64,000 nt of DNA from Mucilaginibacter geliditolerans (lineage in GTDB: Bacteria; Bacteroidota; Bacteroidia; Sphingobacteriales; Sphingobacteriaceae): the NCBI RefSeq assembly GCF_014200495.1, contig NZ_JACHBY010000003.1, forward strand, positions 806,001 to 870,000, written 5' to 3'. Shown piece after piece: positions 25,706 through 34,978 of the stretch. The notes beneath the pieces are model-generated. The model did no database searches. It worked only from the letters and a program-made list of their open reading frames with translations, and was not told where the DNA came from. How positions within the stretch are numbered: the first letter of the stretch is position 1; every line of letters begins with the position of its first letter. Both the position numbers and the translations under genes were made by a program.

Positions 25706-27019
25706 TTATGGGAAAGTAAGGCCCGGATAAGCCGCAACGTTGGCTAAAGGAATGCTTGAGCCATAAGTACTGTTTATAGCCTTTATAAACTCATTGGCTA
25801 TAATAGAGTATCCGCGTGGCGTAAGGTGTACGCCATCAAGCGAGAATAAGCCACCGCTGATGTATGATGAATTAAGGCTGATACCATCAACCACCAAACC
25901 ATTTGCTTTAACATTATTTAAGTAAGTATAGGCATCAAAAACTGCCAGGCCTTTTTGGGCCGCAATTGATTTAATGGTAGTGTTGTATGACTGCACGTAA
26001 TCGCGGGTTAAGGCAACTTCATTGGCATCCAGCACATATTGATTATCAATTGGCGTTACTGGGGTTAAACCATAAGGCTGCGGGCCGTAAGGCGTTGTTA
26101 CCAGCGTACCGATCATACTGGTTGGGAATGTTAGTATGATGAGGTCATTTGCTGTTGCTATCCTTGGCGCATAAGTAGTACCGGATACCAGCGCATTTAC
26201 ATACAATGCCTTCGCAGCCGGGTTTTTCGCTTGCACAGCGGCTAAAATAGCGCCAACCGTTACCGTATTAAAATAAGGGATAGAGGTAACATCAGGTATT
26301 GTAGCTACCACACCTTTTTGCCCTGATGCGGTTAGTTTTTCTATCGATAACTCATACAGCTCAGCAAAGGTATTTTTATCTGTTAGCACATCCCCAACAC
26401 CACCACCGGTCGCGTAGGCTAATGCATCATTATTACCCAGCCAATCAGAGAAAAAGGTAAACGACTTAGCTGTTACAAAATCAAGGTAATCGGTTGTATT
26501 GGTCGGTGCATCACCCGGCAGCATACGCTCAAAAAAGCCATTAAGGTTCCCGTAAGGAGCGTAAGTGATATTCAGCAGTTTAATTCCCGGCACGCCATAG
26601 TTCTCAATATCGCCGGTGTATTTGGTGTATAAAGTAACGTTACCAAACCCCGGCACAGGCAATATGCCGCGTATAGCCAGATCTGTAGTAACAGGTGCAG
26701 TAATAGGGTTTCCACTGGCATCAAAACCTGTTAGTTTAAGATAGCCTGAGCCGTTTTCCTGGCCGGTAGCGAATAAAGGCTGATTAAACGTGCCGCCGCC
26801 TACTGCCAGCATTTGCTTAGCCATGATAGACGGGTATGAGTTTAATTGGCCTGCAAGGTATAAACCACCATTAGAGTAACCCGCTGTTAAGGAATTACCT
26901 ACAGCTATAAAGCGTGTAAAATCAGCCCTGCCTTTTGTTGGCGCGGGGTTGTGTACTTCGGGCTTACAGGCAGCTAAAAATAGCAAACCTGCAATAAGAT
27001 ATATTTTAAAGTTCTTCAT
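25706..27019 (-). CDS. SGNH/GDSL-family hydrolase lipoprotein
   Basis: 437 residues. Lipoprotein signal peptide with lipobox LLFLAAC (Cys18), so anchored in an outer or inner membrane leaflet. Block I FIAVGNSLTAG (about 37-47) carries the nucleophile Ser, block V is DGVHLTPRG with the catalytic Asp and His near the C-terminus, and WLGNND in the middle supplies the block III Asn; together a complete SGNH set. Probable lipase or esterase. It lies 16 bp after fadL in one operon, so it should release fatty acids that FadL then imports. Confidence 0.85.
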   Translation of the reverse strand: MKNFKIYLIAGLLFLAACKPEVHNPAPTKGRADFTRFIAVGNSLTAGYSNGGLYLAGQLNSYPSIMAKQMLAVGGGTFNQPLFATGQENGSGYLKLTGFDASGNPITAPVTTDLAIRGILPVPGFGNVTLYTKYTGDIENYGVPGIKLLNITYAPYGNLNGFFERMLPGDAPTNTTDYLDFVTAKSFTFFSDWLGNNDALAYATGGGVGDVLTDKNTFAELYELSIEKLTASGQKGVVATIPDVTSIPYFNTVTVGAILAAVQAKNPAAKALYVNALVSGTTYAPRIATANDLIILTFPTSMIGTLVTTPYGPQPYGLTPVTPIDNQYVLDANEVALTRDYVQSYNTTIKSIAAQKGLAVFDAYTYLNNVKANGLVVDGISLNSSYISGGLFSLDGVHLTPRGYSIIANEFIKAINSTYGSSIPLANVAAYPGLTFP

Positions 27020-27035
27020 GTTTGTTATTTTTTAA

Positions 27036-28259
27036 TTACCAGTGATAAGCCAATGATAAGCCTGGGATGTAAACATTTGTTTCAAACGTACCTGCTAATT
27101 GCGACTGAATATTGGTTTGGGTGCGTGCATCAACGTGCTCATACTCAAATGAAACATCAAGATCTAATCTTGAAGCCAATTTATACCCTAAACCACATGT
27201 TACAAATTGGCGTGGAGCGTCGGGGGCTTCTGCAGTAACATAACCATCCTGTACAGCTGTGCCTGCAAAACCACCGCCAAAGCGTATGAACAGGTTGTTA
27301 CATGCCTTGTATTGAGCACCAGCCCTTACACTAATGGCATCCTGGTAATTACGGGCCGAATAGCTATCCTGTAATTGAGGTGTATTGATCTTGTAGTCAA
27401 AAGCTAAAGCTTTGTAAACATCCCATCCAACTAAATTGGCATCCAAAGCGAGTGTCCATCTTTCTGTTGGATAAAACCCAAAGCCGATTGATGTAGTTGA
27501 TGGCAGCGGAATTGTTGCTTTAAAGCTATTAGGCTGCGGAAAGCTGCTTTGTAAGGATGAAGGAACATTAAAAATAGCATTGCCATTATTAATGGTAGTA
27601 CTTACACCTGAACGATGGGTAATACCAACGGTAATACCCGATTCGGTTTTTATAAAGATACCTGCGTTCCAACCATACCCTTTACCTGATCCTTTAAGTT
27701 CGGCCTGCCCGTCCTGTCCGGCAGAATTGGTTAACGGGATAGCCTCCGTAAGATCAACTATACCGCGGTTATATACAAAGCCGCCGCCTATGCTCAAATA
27801 ATCGGTTAGTTTTATACTTAATGTAGGCTGAAAGTAAATGGCTTTAAGATCGAGGCTTTCCAGCGTATATTTTCCTGCCCAACTATCTCCCCAGTCGGTT
27901 AAACCGCCAAAGGGCGTATATACGGCCATACCCAATTTCCACCAACCATTTTTGGGCCCTACGGCAGCATAAAAATTAAATGGTGTAGCAACCTTGTTTT
28001 CAACATGATCCTGCACATTGGTACCCATGGGGTTAAAAACAGACCTGAACATTAACGGGCTAATGCCTGCCTGAATATAATTATCAGGCAACATAACAAC
28101 GGCGCCGGGATTAAAAAATACGGAGGCACCATCCTGTAGCAGACCGGTACCGGTGTGGCCCATACCTATTTGTTTCTGCCCCTCAAGGTTCACCTGGAAT
28201 CCTTGCGCGAATGAAATAACAGGTATCAGTGCGAGCACTAATAGTAGAATTTTCTTCAT
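27036..28259 (-). CDS. fadL: OmpP1/FadL/TodX family outer-membrane fatty-acid transporter
   Basis: 407 residues. Signal peptide 1-18 (ending ISFAQ). The mature start GFQVNLEGQKQIGMGHTGTG and the following DGASVFFNPG are the FadL hatch hallmarks; then 14 amphipathic strands and an aromatic C-terminus (LSLAYHW). It should carry long-chain fatty acids through the outer membrane. First gene of the fadL-GDSL hydrolase operon, divergent from the AraC gene, with a TCCG-N17-TCCG element 90 bp upstream of the start. Confidence 0.9.
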   Translation of the reverse strand: MKKILLLVLALIPVISFAQGFQVNLEGQKQIGMGHTGTGLLQDGASVFFNPGAVVMLPDNYIQAGISPLMFRSVFNPMGTNVQDHVENKVATPFNFYAAVGPKNGWWKLGMAVYTPFGGLTDWGDSWAGKYTLESLDLKAIYFQPTLSIKLTDYLSIGGGFVYNRGIVDLTEAIPLTNSAGQDGQAELKGSGKGYGWNAGIFIKTESGITVGITHRSGVSTTINNGNAIFNVPSSLQSSFPQPNSFKATIPLPSTTSIGFGFYPTERWTLALDANLVGWDVYKALAFDYKINTPQLQDSYSARNYQDAISVRAGAQYKACNNLFIRFGGGFAGTAVQDGYVTAEAPDAPRQFVTCGLGYKLASRLDLDVSFEYEHVDARTQTNIQSQLAGTFETNVYIPGLSLAYHW

Positions 28260-28348
28260 GATTGTATAATTGGTTTATATGGTGCTATTTGTAAAGCTAC
28301 AAATACGCTTTCTAAAAAAATAAAATTAGGTTGGTTTTATACGAAAAA

Positions 28349-28386
28349 AAGGGCTATAATGCGGAGATATTAGTCAAAAAGTCGGA
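28349..28386 (-). promoter_or_regulatory. Candidate operator, copy 1 (TCCG-N17-TCCG)
   Basis: Read on the minus strand (toward fadL) it begins TCCGACTTTTTGAC, has the second TCCG exactly 21 bp after the first, and ends TAGCCCTT. The first 29 bases match copy 2 (30741) at 28 positions. It lies between fadL and the araC-type gene. Two direct half-sites spaced by two helical turns fit an AraC-family activator. Confidence 0.7.
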
Positions 28387-28450
28387 GAAAGGATTAATTT
28401 AGAGTTAACTATCAACACTATATTTAATTAGTTATATTAAATAAATACAT

Positions 28451-29338
28451 ATGAGTAAAAAAGTCGCACAATTAAGCTTATCAAAATTTGCAGACCTGTA
28501 CGCAGATAAGCTTGTTGGCCCCGATTTTTTTATCACCGATGAAAAACAACTGTTGAGCCTCAGCGAATATCCCTATCGTTCCGATGGGTATATTATTGGC
28601 ATATGCACCCGCGGCACGGCACAGGTTGAAGTGAACCTGCAGGTATACCAGTCGAGGCCCGATGCCATGCTCCTGGCCACGCCTTTCCATACCTTACGCA
28701 TTTATAACAGCAGCCCTGATTTTTTATGCCGCTTCATTGTTTTTTCAAAAGCATTCTTAACGGAGAATAATGTTAACAGCCATTTCCTGGAATCGTTCAG
28801 TTATTTTAAAAGCGCATCGCTTCCGGTTATATATCCCACGCATGAAGAGATAAACATGCTGCTGGATATTTATATGCTGATGAAGAAAAAGCTGGAGCGT
28901 GAGGAGCACCCTTACCGTATGGAAATATCAAGGAGCATTTTAACCTCGCTGCTATACGAGGTGGAATCAATATATGAGCACCATCATGTAATGATAAAGG
29001 GGAAACAAACCCGCAAGCAGGAGTTGAATGTGCTGTTCCAGGAACTGGTTTTTCATCATTATAAGGAACACCGCAACGTACAGTATTATGCCGATGCGTT
29101 GTATGTATCATCAAAACACCTTACCGAAACCATTAAAGAAGTAACAGGCCGAACTGCCGGTGAGTGGATAGACGATGCCGTGATACTGGAAGCAAAGGTA
29201 TTACTAAGGAACCACGAGATCAGCATAGCCCGCATAGCCGAGGATATTAATTTCCCCGATCAATCCTCTTTTGGCAAGTATTTTAAAAACCACACAGGGC
29301 TTTCCCCGTCAGATTATCGTGTGGCAATGGCTATTTAA
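28451..29338 (+). CDS. AraC-family transcriptional regulator
   Basis: 295 residues. N-terminal cupin-like sensing domain (about 30-150, with YIIGICTRGTAQVEV) and a C-terminal AraC DNA-binding domain with two helix-turn-helix units: YYADALYVSSKHLTETIKEV and ISIARIAEDINFPDQSSFGK, followed by YFKNHTGLSPSDYR. It is divergent from fadL and sits inside the fatty-acid island, flanked by two copies of a TCCG-N17-TCCG element, so it most likely controls fadL and the beta-oxidation operon; the ligand may be a fatty acid or acyl-CoA (inference). Confidence 0.88.
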   Translation: MSKKVAQLSLSKFADLYADKLVGPDFFITDEKQLLSLSEYPYRSDGYIIGICTRGTAQVEVNLQVYQSRPDAMLLATPFHTLRIYNSSPDFLCRFIVFSKAFLTENNVNSHFLESFSYFKSASLPVIYPTHEEINMLLDIYMLMKKKLEREEHPYRMEISRSILTSLLYEVESIYEHHHVMIKGKQTRKQELNVLFQELVFHHYKEHRNVQYYADALYVSSKHLTETIKEVTGRTAGEWIDDAVILEAKVLLRNHEISIARIAEDINFPDQSSFGKYFKNHTGLSPSDYRVAMAI

Positions 29339-29434
29339 TACCGCTTAATTATACTGTTACCCAACTATAAATTTATAAATACGTATCAGGTGGTTTAATA
29401 TATTAAATTCACAATATATCAAGCCCCCTAAAAA

Positions 29435-29890
29435 ATGAAAAAAACTATTATTATACTGTTTTTGCTGGCATCGTCGCTACTGGTAAAAGCCCAGCATGCG
29501 CAACCCGACAGCGTTATAAAAGTAACACCTACTAAAACAGGCACCCATACCACATATGCATATACTATTGCAGGCAAAGTGCAAACACCAGATGAGGTTA
29601 AGATTAAACTGTTAGCCTATACCCCGTCGGCCAATGAATTTCGGCAAGCAAAAATTGAAACTAAATGGGCTGTTATTTCAACAGTGGGGTTTGCCGTATC
29701 AGCTATAGGAGCAGTAATTGAGTACACGAACAATAATAACGCCCCCGCTACCGAGCACCATAGCCTTACAGGCGCATATATTTTTACTGGTGCTGCTACC
29801 GCGTTTTTTACCAGCGCCGTAATTAACCTGGTGCAGGCCGGCAAACACAAAACCAAAGCCATGAAGGTGTATAACCAGCGTTTTGAGTAA
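29435..29890 (+). CDS. Exported hypothetical protein, tandem paralogue A
   Basis: 151 residues. Signal peptide 1-19 (IIILFLLASSLLVKAQ). A polar domain with QPDSVIK and AGKVQTPDEVKIKLLAYTPSA, then two hydrophobic helices (about 72-90 and 112-132) and the tail KVYNQRFE. It shares these segments with the next gene, so both descend from one duplication that also copied the upstream TTTAATAT...AAATTCACA stretch and the terminator. Probably inner-membrane; function unknown. Its place between the regulator and the acyl-CoA dehydrogenase hints at, but does not prove, a role with lipids. Confidence 0.7.
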   Translation: MKKTIIILFLLASSLLVKAQHAQPDSVIKVTPTKTGTHTTYAYTIAGKVQTPDEVKIKLLAYTPSANEFRQAKIETKWAVISTVGFAVSAIGAVIEYTNNNNAPATEHHSLTGAYIFTGAATAFFTSAVINLVQAGKHKTKAMKVYNQRFE

Positions 29891-29914
29891 ACGTAAAATA
29901 TTTTTTTACATATT

Positions 29915-29937
29915 AAAAGTCCTTATAAAGGGTTTTT
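29915..29937 (+). terminator. Terminator of paralogue A
   Basis: AAAAGTCCTT/AAGGGTTTTT stem with two wobble pairs, ending in a T run, 25 bp after the stop. Confidence 0.6.
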
Positions 29938-30143
29938 AATATCTGTTTTTTTGACTTTTTACTTTTGGACTTGTAACTTCTTTGATAGATTCGACAAGGA
30001 TTTCAGTAAACATATATATGATTGTTACATAGCTACTTATAAGAAAAAAAAGTAATCAACTTGTTACATAATCCTGGGTTGACAAATAGTGATTTGGATA
30101 GTTTAATATTATAAATTCACATAATATTAAATACATCCAAAAA

Positions 30144-30653
30144 ATGAAAAACCTTATTATTACCCTGTTTCTACTTACATCGTCATTGTTGGTAGAAGCA
30201 CAACAAAATCAACCATCGCATGCGCAACCCGACAGCGTAATTAAACTGATTCCTTATGGCGAGGGCAGGCAGGCAGGCTATCTTTACACCATTGGCGGCA
30301 AACTACAAACACCCGATGATGTTAAGATGAAACTTTTAGCTTATGCACCATCAGCCGATGAGTACCATAAGGCCAGGAACAGTGCAACGTGGGTCTATAT
30401 TTCAACGGCAGGTTTTGCCATAACAAGCACGGTAGCTATATTCGAGTATGCGCACAACAGTAAAACGAACGGCGCAACAACCGCCTGGGTGAACGGCGTA
30501 CCAACTTTTGAATACCCGCATCACAGCTATACCAGCGCCTATATTTTTACAGGGCTTGCCACTGCGTTTATTACCAGTACCATTATTAACCTTGTACATG
30601 CCAGCAAACATGCTAAAAAAGCCCTGGATGTATACAATCAACGTTTTGAGTAA
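30144..30653 (+). CDS. Exported hypothetical protein, tandem paralogue B
   Basis: 169 residues, same layout as paralogue A: signal peptide 1-19, QPDSVIK, GGKLQTPDDVKMKLLAYAPSA, two hydrophobic helices (about 81-99 and 130-150) and the tail DVYNQRFE. It carries an extra insert of about 15 residues (TTAWVNGVPTFEYPHH) between the helices. Strong terminator after it, so it is probably its own transcript. Function unknown. Confidence 0.7.
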   Translation: MKNLIITLFLLTSSLLVEAQQNQPSHAQPDSVIKLIPYGEGRQAGYLYTIGGKLQTPDDVKMKLLAYAPSADEYHKARNSATWVYISTAGFAITSTVAIFEYAHNSKTNGATTAWVNGVPTFEYPHHSYTSAYIFTGLATAFITSTIINLVHASKHAKKALDVYNQRFE

Positions 30654-30675
30654 ACTTAATTGGTTCCCATTTGTT

Positions 30676-30700
30676 AAAAGCCCTATAAAGGGCTTTTTTT
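30676..30700 (+). terminator. Rho-independent terminator of paralogue B
   Basis: AAAAGCCCT/AGGGCTTTT stem followed by a run of T. Confidence 0.8.
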
Positions 30701-30740
30701 ATTTAAGCTGTTTTTTGACTTTTTAACTTACAAAGCTCTT

Positions 30741-30778
30741 TCCGACTTTTTGACGAATATCTCCGCATTGTAAACCTT
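30741..30778 (+). promoter_or_regulatory. Candidate operator, copy 2 (TCCG-N17-TCCG)
   Basis: Begins TCCGACTTTTTGAC, second TCCG 21 bp after the first, tail TAAACCTT. Same orientation relative to the acyl-CoA dehydrogenase gene (ATG 120 bp downstream) as copy 1 has relative to fadL. Beyond the core, both continue with the same run of seven T and a C. Confidence 0.7.
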
Positions 30779-30898
30779 TTTTTCAACCAGTAACGAATAT
30801 AATTTTACCCCTGATTATAGAACCAAAATATTGCAAGGGTCAAAAGCGTTTATGCAATAACCAATTAAGTATAAAACATATCCTTAAAAAACAATTTT

Positions 30899-32695
30899 AT
30901 GAGCAGTACTGAAGCTGTAAAAGCTATAAAGGGAGGGGAGTTCCTGATAAGGGAAACTTCGGCAGAAGATGTTTTCATTCCGGAAGAATGGAATGAGGAA
31001 CAATTGATGATAGCCGAAACATGCACCAACTTTCTTGCGCAACACATCACACCAAACCTGGTTCGTATTGATGATCAGGAAGAGGGATTGATGCCGCATT
31101 TGATGGAGGAAGCAGGTGCATTGGGCTTACTAAGCATATCAATACCCGAGGAATATGGTGGCTTTGGCAAGGATTTTAAAACATCAATGCTGGTTACCGA
31201 AAAACTGGGCGCAGGCAATTCATTTTCCGTGGCGTTTTCAGCGCATACGGGCATTGGTACCTTGCCTATATTATATTATGGTAACGATGAGCAGAAAGCA
31301 AAATATATACCCAAACTGGCCAGTGGCGAGTGGAAAGGCGCTTATTGCTTAACCGAGCCAAGTTCAGGTTCTGATGCCAATTCGGGTAAGGCTCGTGCAA
31401 AACTTACCGAGGATGGCAAGCATTACCTGCTTAATGGCCAGAAAATGTGGATCACCAATGCAGGCTTTGCTGATATCTTCACCGTTTTTGCTAAGATTGA
31501 TAATGATGAAAACCTGAGCGCATTCATAGTTGAAAAGAGCTTTGAGGGCATCACCCTGAATCCTGAAGAACATAAAATGGGCATAAAAGGCAGCTCAACC
31601 CGGCAGGTATTTTTTAATGACTGCAAAGTACCGGTTGAAAACCTGTTATCAGAACGCCAGAATGGTTTTAAGATAGCCGTTAACATATTAAATCTCGGCC
31701 GTATAAAATTAGGCGGCGGCACAGTTGGGGCAAGTAAGGAAGTTACTACCCAGGCTATCCGTTATGCTAATGAGCGCGAACAATTCGGCAGGCCGATCTC
31801 AAAATATGGCGCTATCCGTTATAAACTGGCACAATCTGCCATCCGCACCTATGCATCTGAGTCTGCCATCTATCGCGCCAGCGAAAATATGGAACAGGCT
31901 ACCGAGCATTTGGTTGAAACCGGCATGGATGCCATAAAAGCCAAGCTAAAAGGTACCGAGCAGTATGCTATTGAAGCAGCCATCATCAAAGTACACGCAT
32001 CTGAAACATTGAATTATGTGGTTGACGAAGGCGTACAGATCTACGGTGGGATGGGCTATAGTGCCGAGGCTCCTATGGACCGCGCTTATCGCGATTCACG
32101 CATCAATCGCATATTTGAGGGCACTAACGAGATTAACCGCATGCTGACTGTCGACATGATGCTGAAACGCGCCATGAAAGGTGAGCTTGACCTGATGGGA
32201 CCTGCAGCAAAGGTAGCGGGCGAACTAATGAGTATTCCTGATTTTGGAGGCAGTGAGGATGAAGGCTTATTCAGCAAGGAAAAGAAATATATAGCCGGGT
32301 TTAAAAAAGCCGTATTAATGGTGGCCGGTGGCGCGGTACAAAAGCTGATGCAGCAATTAGGCAAGGAACAGGAAGTATTAATGAACGTGGCCGATATGCT
32401 GATAGAACTGTATGTAAGCGAATCGACCCAGTTACGTGTTGAGAAGCTGGTGAGCATGCGCGGCGAAGAAGCCTGCAAAGAACAATTGGACATTATGCGG
32501 GTTTATATAAACGACGCGGCAGAGCACATCGCAAAATCGGGAAAAGAAGCCATTAATTCATTTGCTGATGGCGATGAAAGAAGAATGATGCTGATGGGCC
32601 TTAAACGCTTTACAAAAACCGAAGATTTTAACACGACTCAGGCCCGCAGAAACATTGCTGCGAAGCTGATTGAAGAAAATAAATATTGTTTTTAA
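30899..32695 (+). CDS. Acyl-CoA dehydrogenase, long (VLCAD-like) form
   Basis: 598 residues. Acyl-CoA dehydrogenase core at 30-430: GAYCLTEPSSGSDA and WITNAGFADIF (FAD/substrate loops), REQFGRPISKYGAIRYKLA, and the catalytic base Glu407 in FEGTNEINR. A C-terminal helical extension (430-598) gives the length of the VLCAD/long-chain type used in Bacillus and Bacteroidota. It makes the first oxidation step, passing electrons to ETF encoded just downstream. First gene of the beta-oxidation cluster, preceded by operator copy 2. Confidence 0.92.
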   Translation: MSSTEAVKAIKGGEFLIRETSAEDVFIPEEWNEEQLMIAETCTNFLAQHITPNLVRIDDQEEGLMPHLMEEAGALGLLSISIPEEYGGFGKDFKTSMLVTEKLGAGNSFSVAFSAHTGIGTLPILYYGNDEQKAKYIPKLASGEWKGAYCLTEPSSGSDANSGKARAKLTEDGKHYLLNGQKMWITNAGFADIFTVFAKIDNDENLSAFIVEKSFEGITLNPEEHKMGIKGSSTRQVFFNDCKVPVENLLSERQNGFKIAVNILNLGRIKLGGGTVGASKEVTTQAIRYANEREQFGRPISKYGAIRYKLAQSAIRTYASESAIYRASENMEQATEHLVETGMDAIKAKLKGTEQYAIEAAIIKVHASETLNYVVDEGVQIYGGMGYSAEAPMDRAYRDSRINRIFEGTNEINRMLTVDMMLKRAMKGELDLMGPAAKVAGELMSIPDFGGSEDEGLFSKEKKYIAGFKKAVLMVAGGAVQKLMQQLGKEQEVLMNVADMLIELYVSESTQLRVEKLVSMRGEEACKEQLDIMRVYINDAAEHIAKSGKEAINSFADGDERRMMLMGLKRFTKTEDFNTTQARRNIAAKLIEENKYCF

Positions 32696-32706
32696 ACCTC
32701 ACCCTG

Positions 32707-32755
32707 CCCTCTCCAAAGGAGAGGGTTCTAAAACAAAGTCTCCCCTTTGGGGAGA
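32707..32755. repeat. Two adjacent hairpins (CCCTCTCC.GGAGAGGG; TCTCCCC.GGGGAGA)
   Basis: Perfect 8-bp and 7-bp stems at 32707-32725 and 32739-32755, between the acyl-CoA dehydrogenase and etfB. A similar but simpler hairpin occurs at 43206-43221 after the last gene of the cluster. Could act as attenuators or be repeat-family members. Confidence 0.6.
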
Positions 32756-32784
32756 TTTAGAGGTGTTAATTTATAAATTTACAA

Positions 32785-33528
32785 ATGAAAATATTAGTCT
32801 GCATAAGCCAGGTGCCGGATACCAGCACCAAAATTGTGTTAAAGGATAACAATACTGCGGTAAACACGCAGGGAACTACCTGGATCATCAACCCGTATGA
32901 TGAATGGTACGCGCTCATCCGCGCGCTCGAATTAAAAGAAAGTGGCGTAGCAAGCGATGTCCACCTGGTAACTGTTGGTAAAGCCGATACCGAGCCGGTG
33001 ATCAGGAAGGCGCTGGCCCTGGGCGGCGACCAGGCCGTACGCATTGATGCCGATAGCAACGACCCTTACGAAACTGCCAGTTACATAGCCGAATATGCCA
33101 AGAGCAATGGTTACGACCTAGTTTTATGTGGCAAGGAATCCATTGATTATAACAACGGGACCGTTGGCGTTATGCTGGCCGAACTGCTGGATATGGATTA
33201 CATAGGCTTTGCAACCAATATACAGGTTGAAGGCAGCACCGCTACCGTAAAACGCGAAATTGAGGGCGGCGAAGAAACCGATACTGTTAGTTTACCTGTG
33301 GTGATCTCCTGCCAAAAAGGTGTTGCTGAGGCCCGCATACCAAATATGCGTGGTATTATGGCTGCACGTACCCGTCCGCTTAATGTGGTTACGCCTACCG
33401 CGGTAACGCCTGTAGCTGCCATATTATCGTATGAGATGCCACCGGCAAAAGCGGGTATAAAAATGGTGAGTCCTGATAATATGGATGAACTGGTTCAATT
33501 GCTGCACACTGAGGCAAAAGTTATCTAA
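32785..33528 (+). CDS. etfB: Electron transfer flavoprotein subunit beta
   Basis: 247 residues, usual length. ETF beta fold: MKILVCISQVPDT at the start, INPYDEWYALIRALELKE, the GGDQAVRIDADS segment and the AMP-binding LVLCGKESIDYNNG, then CQKGVAEARIPNMRGIM, the beta-family signature. It pairs with EtfA (16 bp downstream) and carries electrons from acyl-CoA dehydrogenases to the respiratory quinone pool. Confidence 0.93.
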   Translation: MKILVCISQVPDTSTKIVLKDNNTAVNTQGTTWIINPYDEWYALIRALELKESGVASDVHLVTVGKADTEPVIRKALALGGDQAVRIDADSNDPYETASYIAEYAKSNGYDLVLCGKESIDYNNGTVGVMLAELLDMDYIGFATNIQVEGSTATVKREIEGGEETDTVSLPVVISCQKGVAEARIPNMRGIMAARTRPLNVVTPTAVTPVAAILSYEMPPAKAGIKMVSPDNMDELVQLLHTEAKVI

Positions 33529-33544
33529 CTAAAATCTAAAAAAC

Positions 33545-34519
33545 ATGTCTGTATTAGTATTGGTAGAACATACCGATGGAAACATAAAAAAGAAAAGCTT
33601 CGAAGCGGTACAATATGCTGCTGAAATAGCCAAACAAACAAGCACAACTGCTACCGCTTTAGTTTTAGGAACTATTGCCGATAGCGAATTGGAAACCTTA
33701 GGCAATTACGGTGCGCAAAAAGTATTGCACGTTGCCGACAAGCGCCTTAACGATCTGCATGCACGTGCCTATACCAGCGCATTGATCGCGGCAGCACAAA
33801 AAGAAGGCAGCAAGATCATTGTTATGCTGCATGATATTAATGGCAAAGCTGTAGCACCAAGAGTTGCTATAAAGCTGAAAGCCGGTATGGTTGCAGGCGC
33901 GTTGTCATACCCTGATCTGGCTAAAGGTTTTGTAATTAAAAAAGCTGTGTACTCAGGTAAGGCATTCGCGTTTGTAAATATTACAAGCGATGTAAAAGTG
34001 ATCACCGTTATGGCCAACAGCTTCCCGTTGGTACAGGGCGATGGCAAAGCAGCTGTTGAAAAACTGGATTTAACTTTTGGCGATAAGGATTTCGGCATAA
34101 AAGTAAAAGAAGTAAATAAAGTAACCGGCGAAGTTTCATTGGCAGATGCAGAACTGGTAGTATCCGGCGGTCGCGGTATGAAAGGCCCTGAAAACTGGGG
34201 CCTGATAGAAGACCTGGCTAAAGAACTGGGAGCAGCCACAGCATGTTCACGCCCGGTAGCCGATGCAGGCTGGAGGCCGCACCATGAGCACGTGGGCCAA
34301 ACAGGTGGTACCATCCGCCCTAATTTATATATCGCTGTGGGGATTTCGGGCGCTATCCAGCATTTGGCAGGGGTTAATGGTTCAAAGGTTATTGTGGTTA
34401 TCAACAAAGATCCTGAAGCACCATTCTTTAAAGCGGCTAACTACGGTGTTGTAGGCGATGCCATGGAAATATTGCCACGACTTACCGAAGCGGTAAAGAA
34501 ATTCAAAGCGCATAAATAA
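33545..34519 (+). CDS. etfA: Electron transfer flavoprotein subunit alpha
   Basis: 324 residues, usual length. N-terminal domain from MSVLVLVEHTDG; C-terminal FAD domain about 195-315 with VVSGGRGMKGPENW, GAATACSRPVADAGWRPHHEHVGQTG and LYIAVGISGAIQHLAGVNGS, the FAD-binding signatures. Forms the heterodimer with EtfB in the cytoplasm. Confidence 0.94.
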   Translation: MSVLVLVEHTDGNIKKKSFEAVQYAAEIAKQTSTTATALVLGTIADSELETLGNYGAQKVLHVADKRLNDLHARAYTSALIAAAQKEGSKIIVMLHDINGKAVAPRVAIKLKAGMVAGALSYPDLAKGFVIKKAVYSGKAFAFVNITSDVKVITVMANSFPLVQGDGKAAVEKLDLTFGDKDFGIKVKEVNKVTGEVSLADAELVVSGGRGMKGPENWGLIEDLAKELGAATACSRPVADAGWRPHHEHVGQTGGTIRPNLYIAVGISGAIQHLAGVNGSKVIVVINKDPEAPFFKAANYGVVGDAMEILPRLTEAVKKFKAHK

Positions 34520-34526
34520 CCGGGCT

Positions 34527-34973
34527 ATGGTGGTATACTATGAGGGTCAGGTATTATGGTCACAGCTGGATGCAAACCAGCACATGCGGCATTCGGCCTA
34601 TGCGGATATTGCCGCGCAGGCCCGTTTAAACATGCTGAACAGCCTGGGTTTACACCCCGCAGAACTTTTTGAATACCACATAGGCCCCATATTATTCAGG
34701 GAAGAGCTTTTTTACCTGCGCGAGATAACTATAAATGATATCGTAAAAGTATCCTGCGAACTGATCAAAGCCCGTGCCGATGGTTCCCGCTGGACCATTC
34801 GCCATGAGATACATCGCGGCGATGGTATCAAGGCAGCCATTATTATTGCTGAAGGTGCATGGATCGATATGCAAAAAAGGAAACTTGCTGTTTTACCTAT
34901 TCAGTTAAGTGAATTATTCATGCTATCACCAAAAGGTGAAGATTACGTAGAAGAACAAGCCAAAACCAAATAA
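34527..34973 (+). CDS. Acyl-CoA thioesterase (4HBT hotdog fold)
   Basis: 148 residues, one hotdog domain: LWSQLDANQHMRHSAYADI with the catalytic Asp in the DANQHM motif of 4HBT enzymes, followed by LFREELFYLREITINDIV. It hydrolyses acyl-CoA esters; chain-length preference is unknown. It lies 7 bp after etfA and 5 bp before the acyl-CoA-binding protein gene, so it belongs to the operon and may relieve CoA shortage during beta-oxidation. Confidence 0.88.
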   Translation: MVVYYEGQVLWSQLDANQHMRHSAYADIAAQARLNMLNSLGLHPAELFEYHIGPILFREELFYLREITINDIVKVSCELIKARADGSRWTIRHEIHRGDGIKAAIIIAEGAWIDMQKRKLAVLPIQLSELFMLSPKGEDYVEEQAKTK

Positions 34974-34978
34974 CACCG

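Noticed and set aside
29435..30653. Tandem small genes considered as toxin-antitoxin pair
   Set aside because: They are paralogues of each other with signal peptides and separate terminators, not a two-component module.
33769..34407. 212-codon open frame antisense to etfA
   Set aside because: Lies fully inside a perfectly recognisable etfA; a reading-frame shadow.
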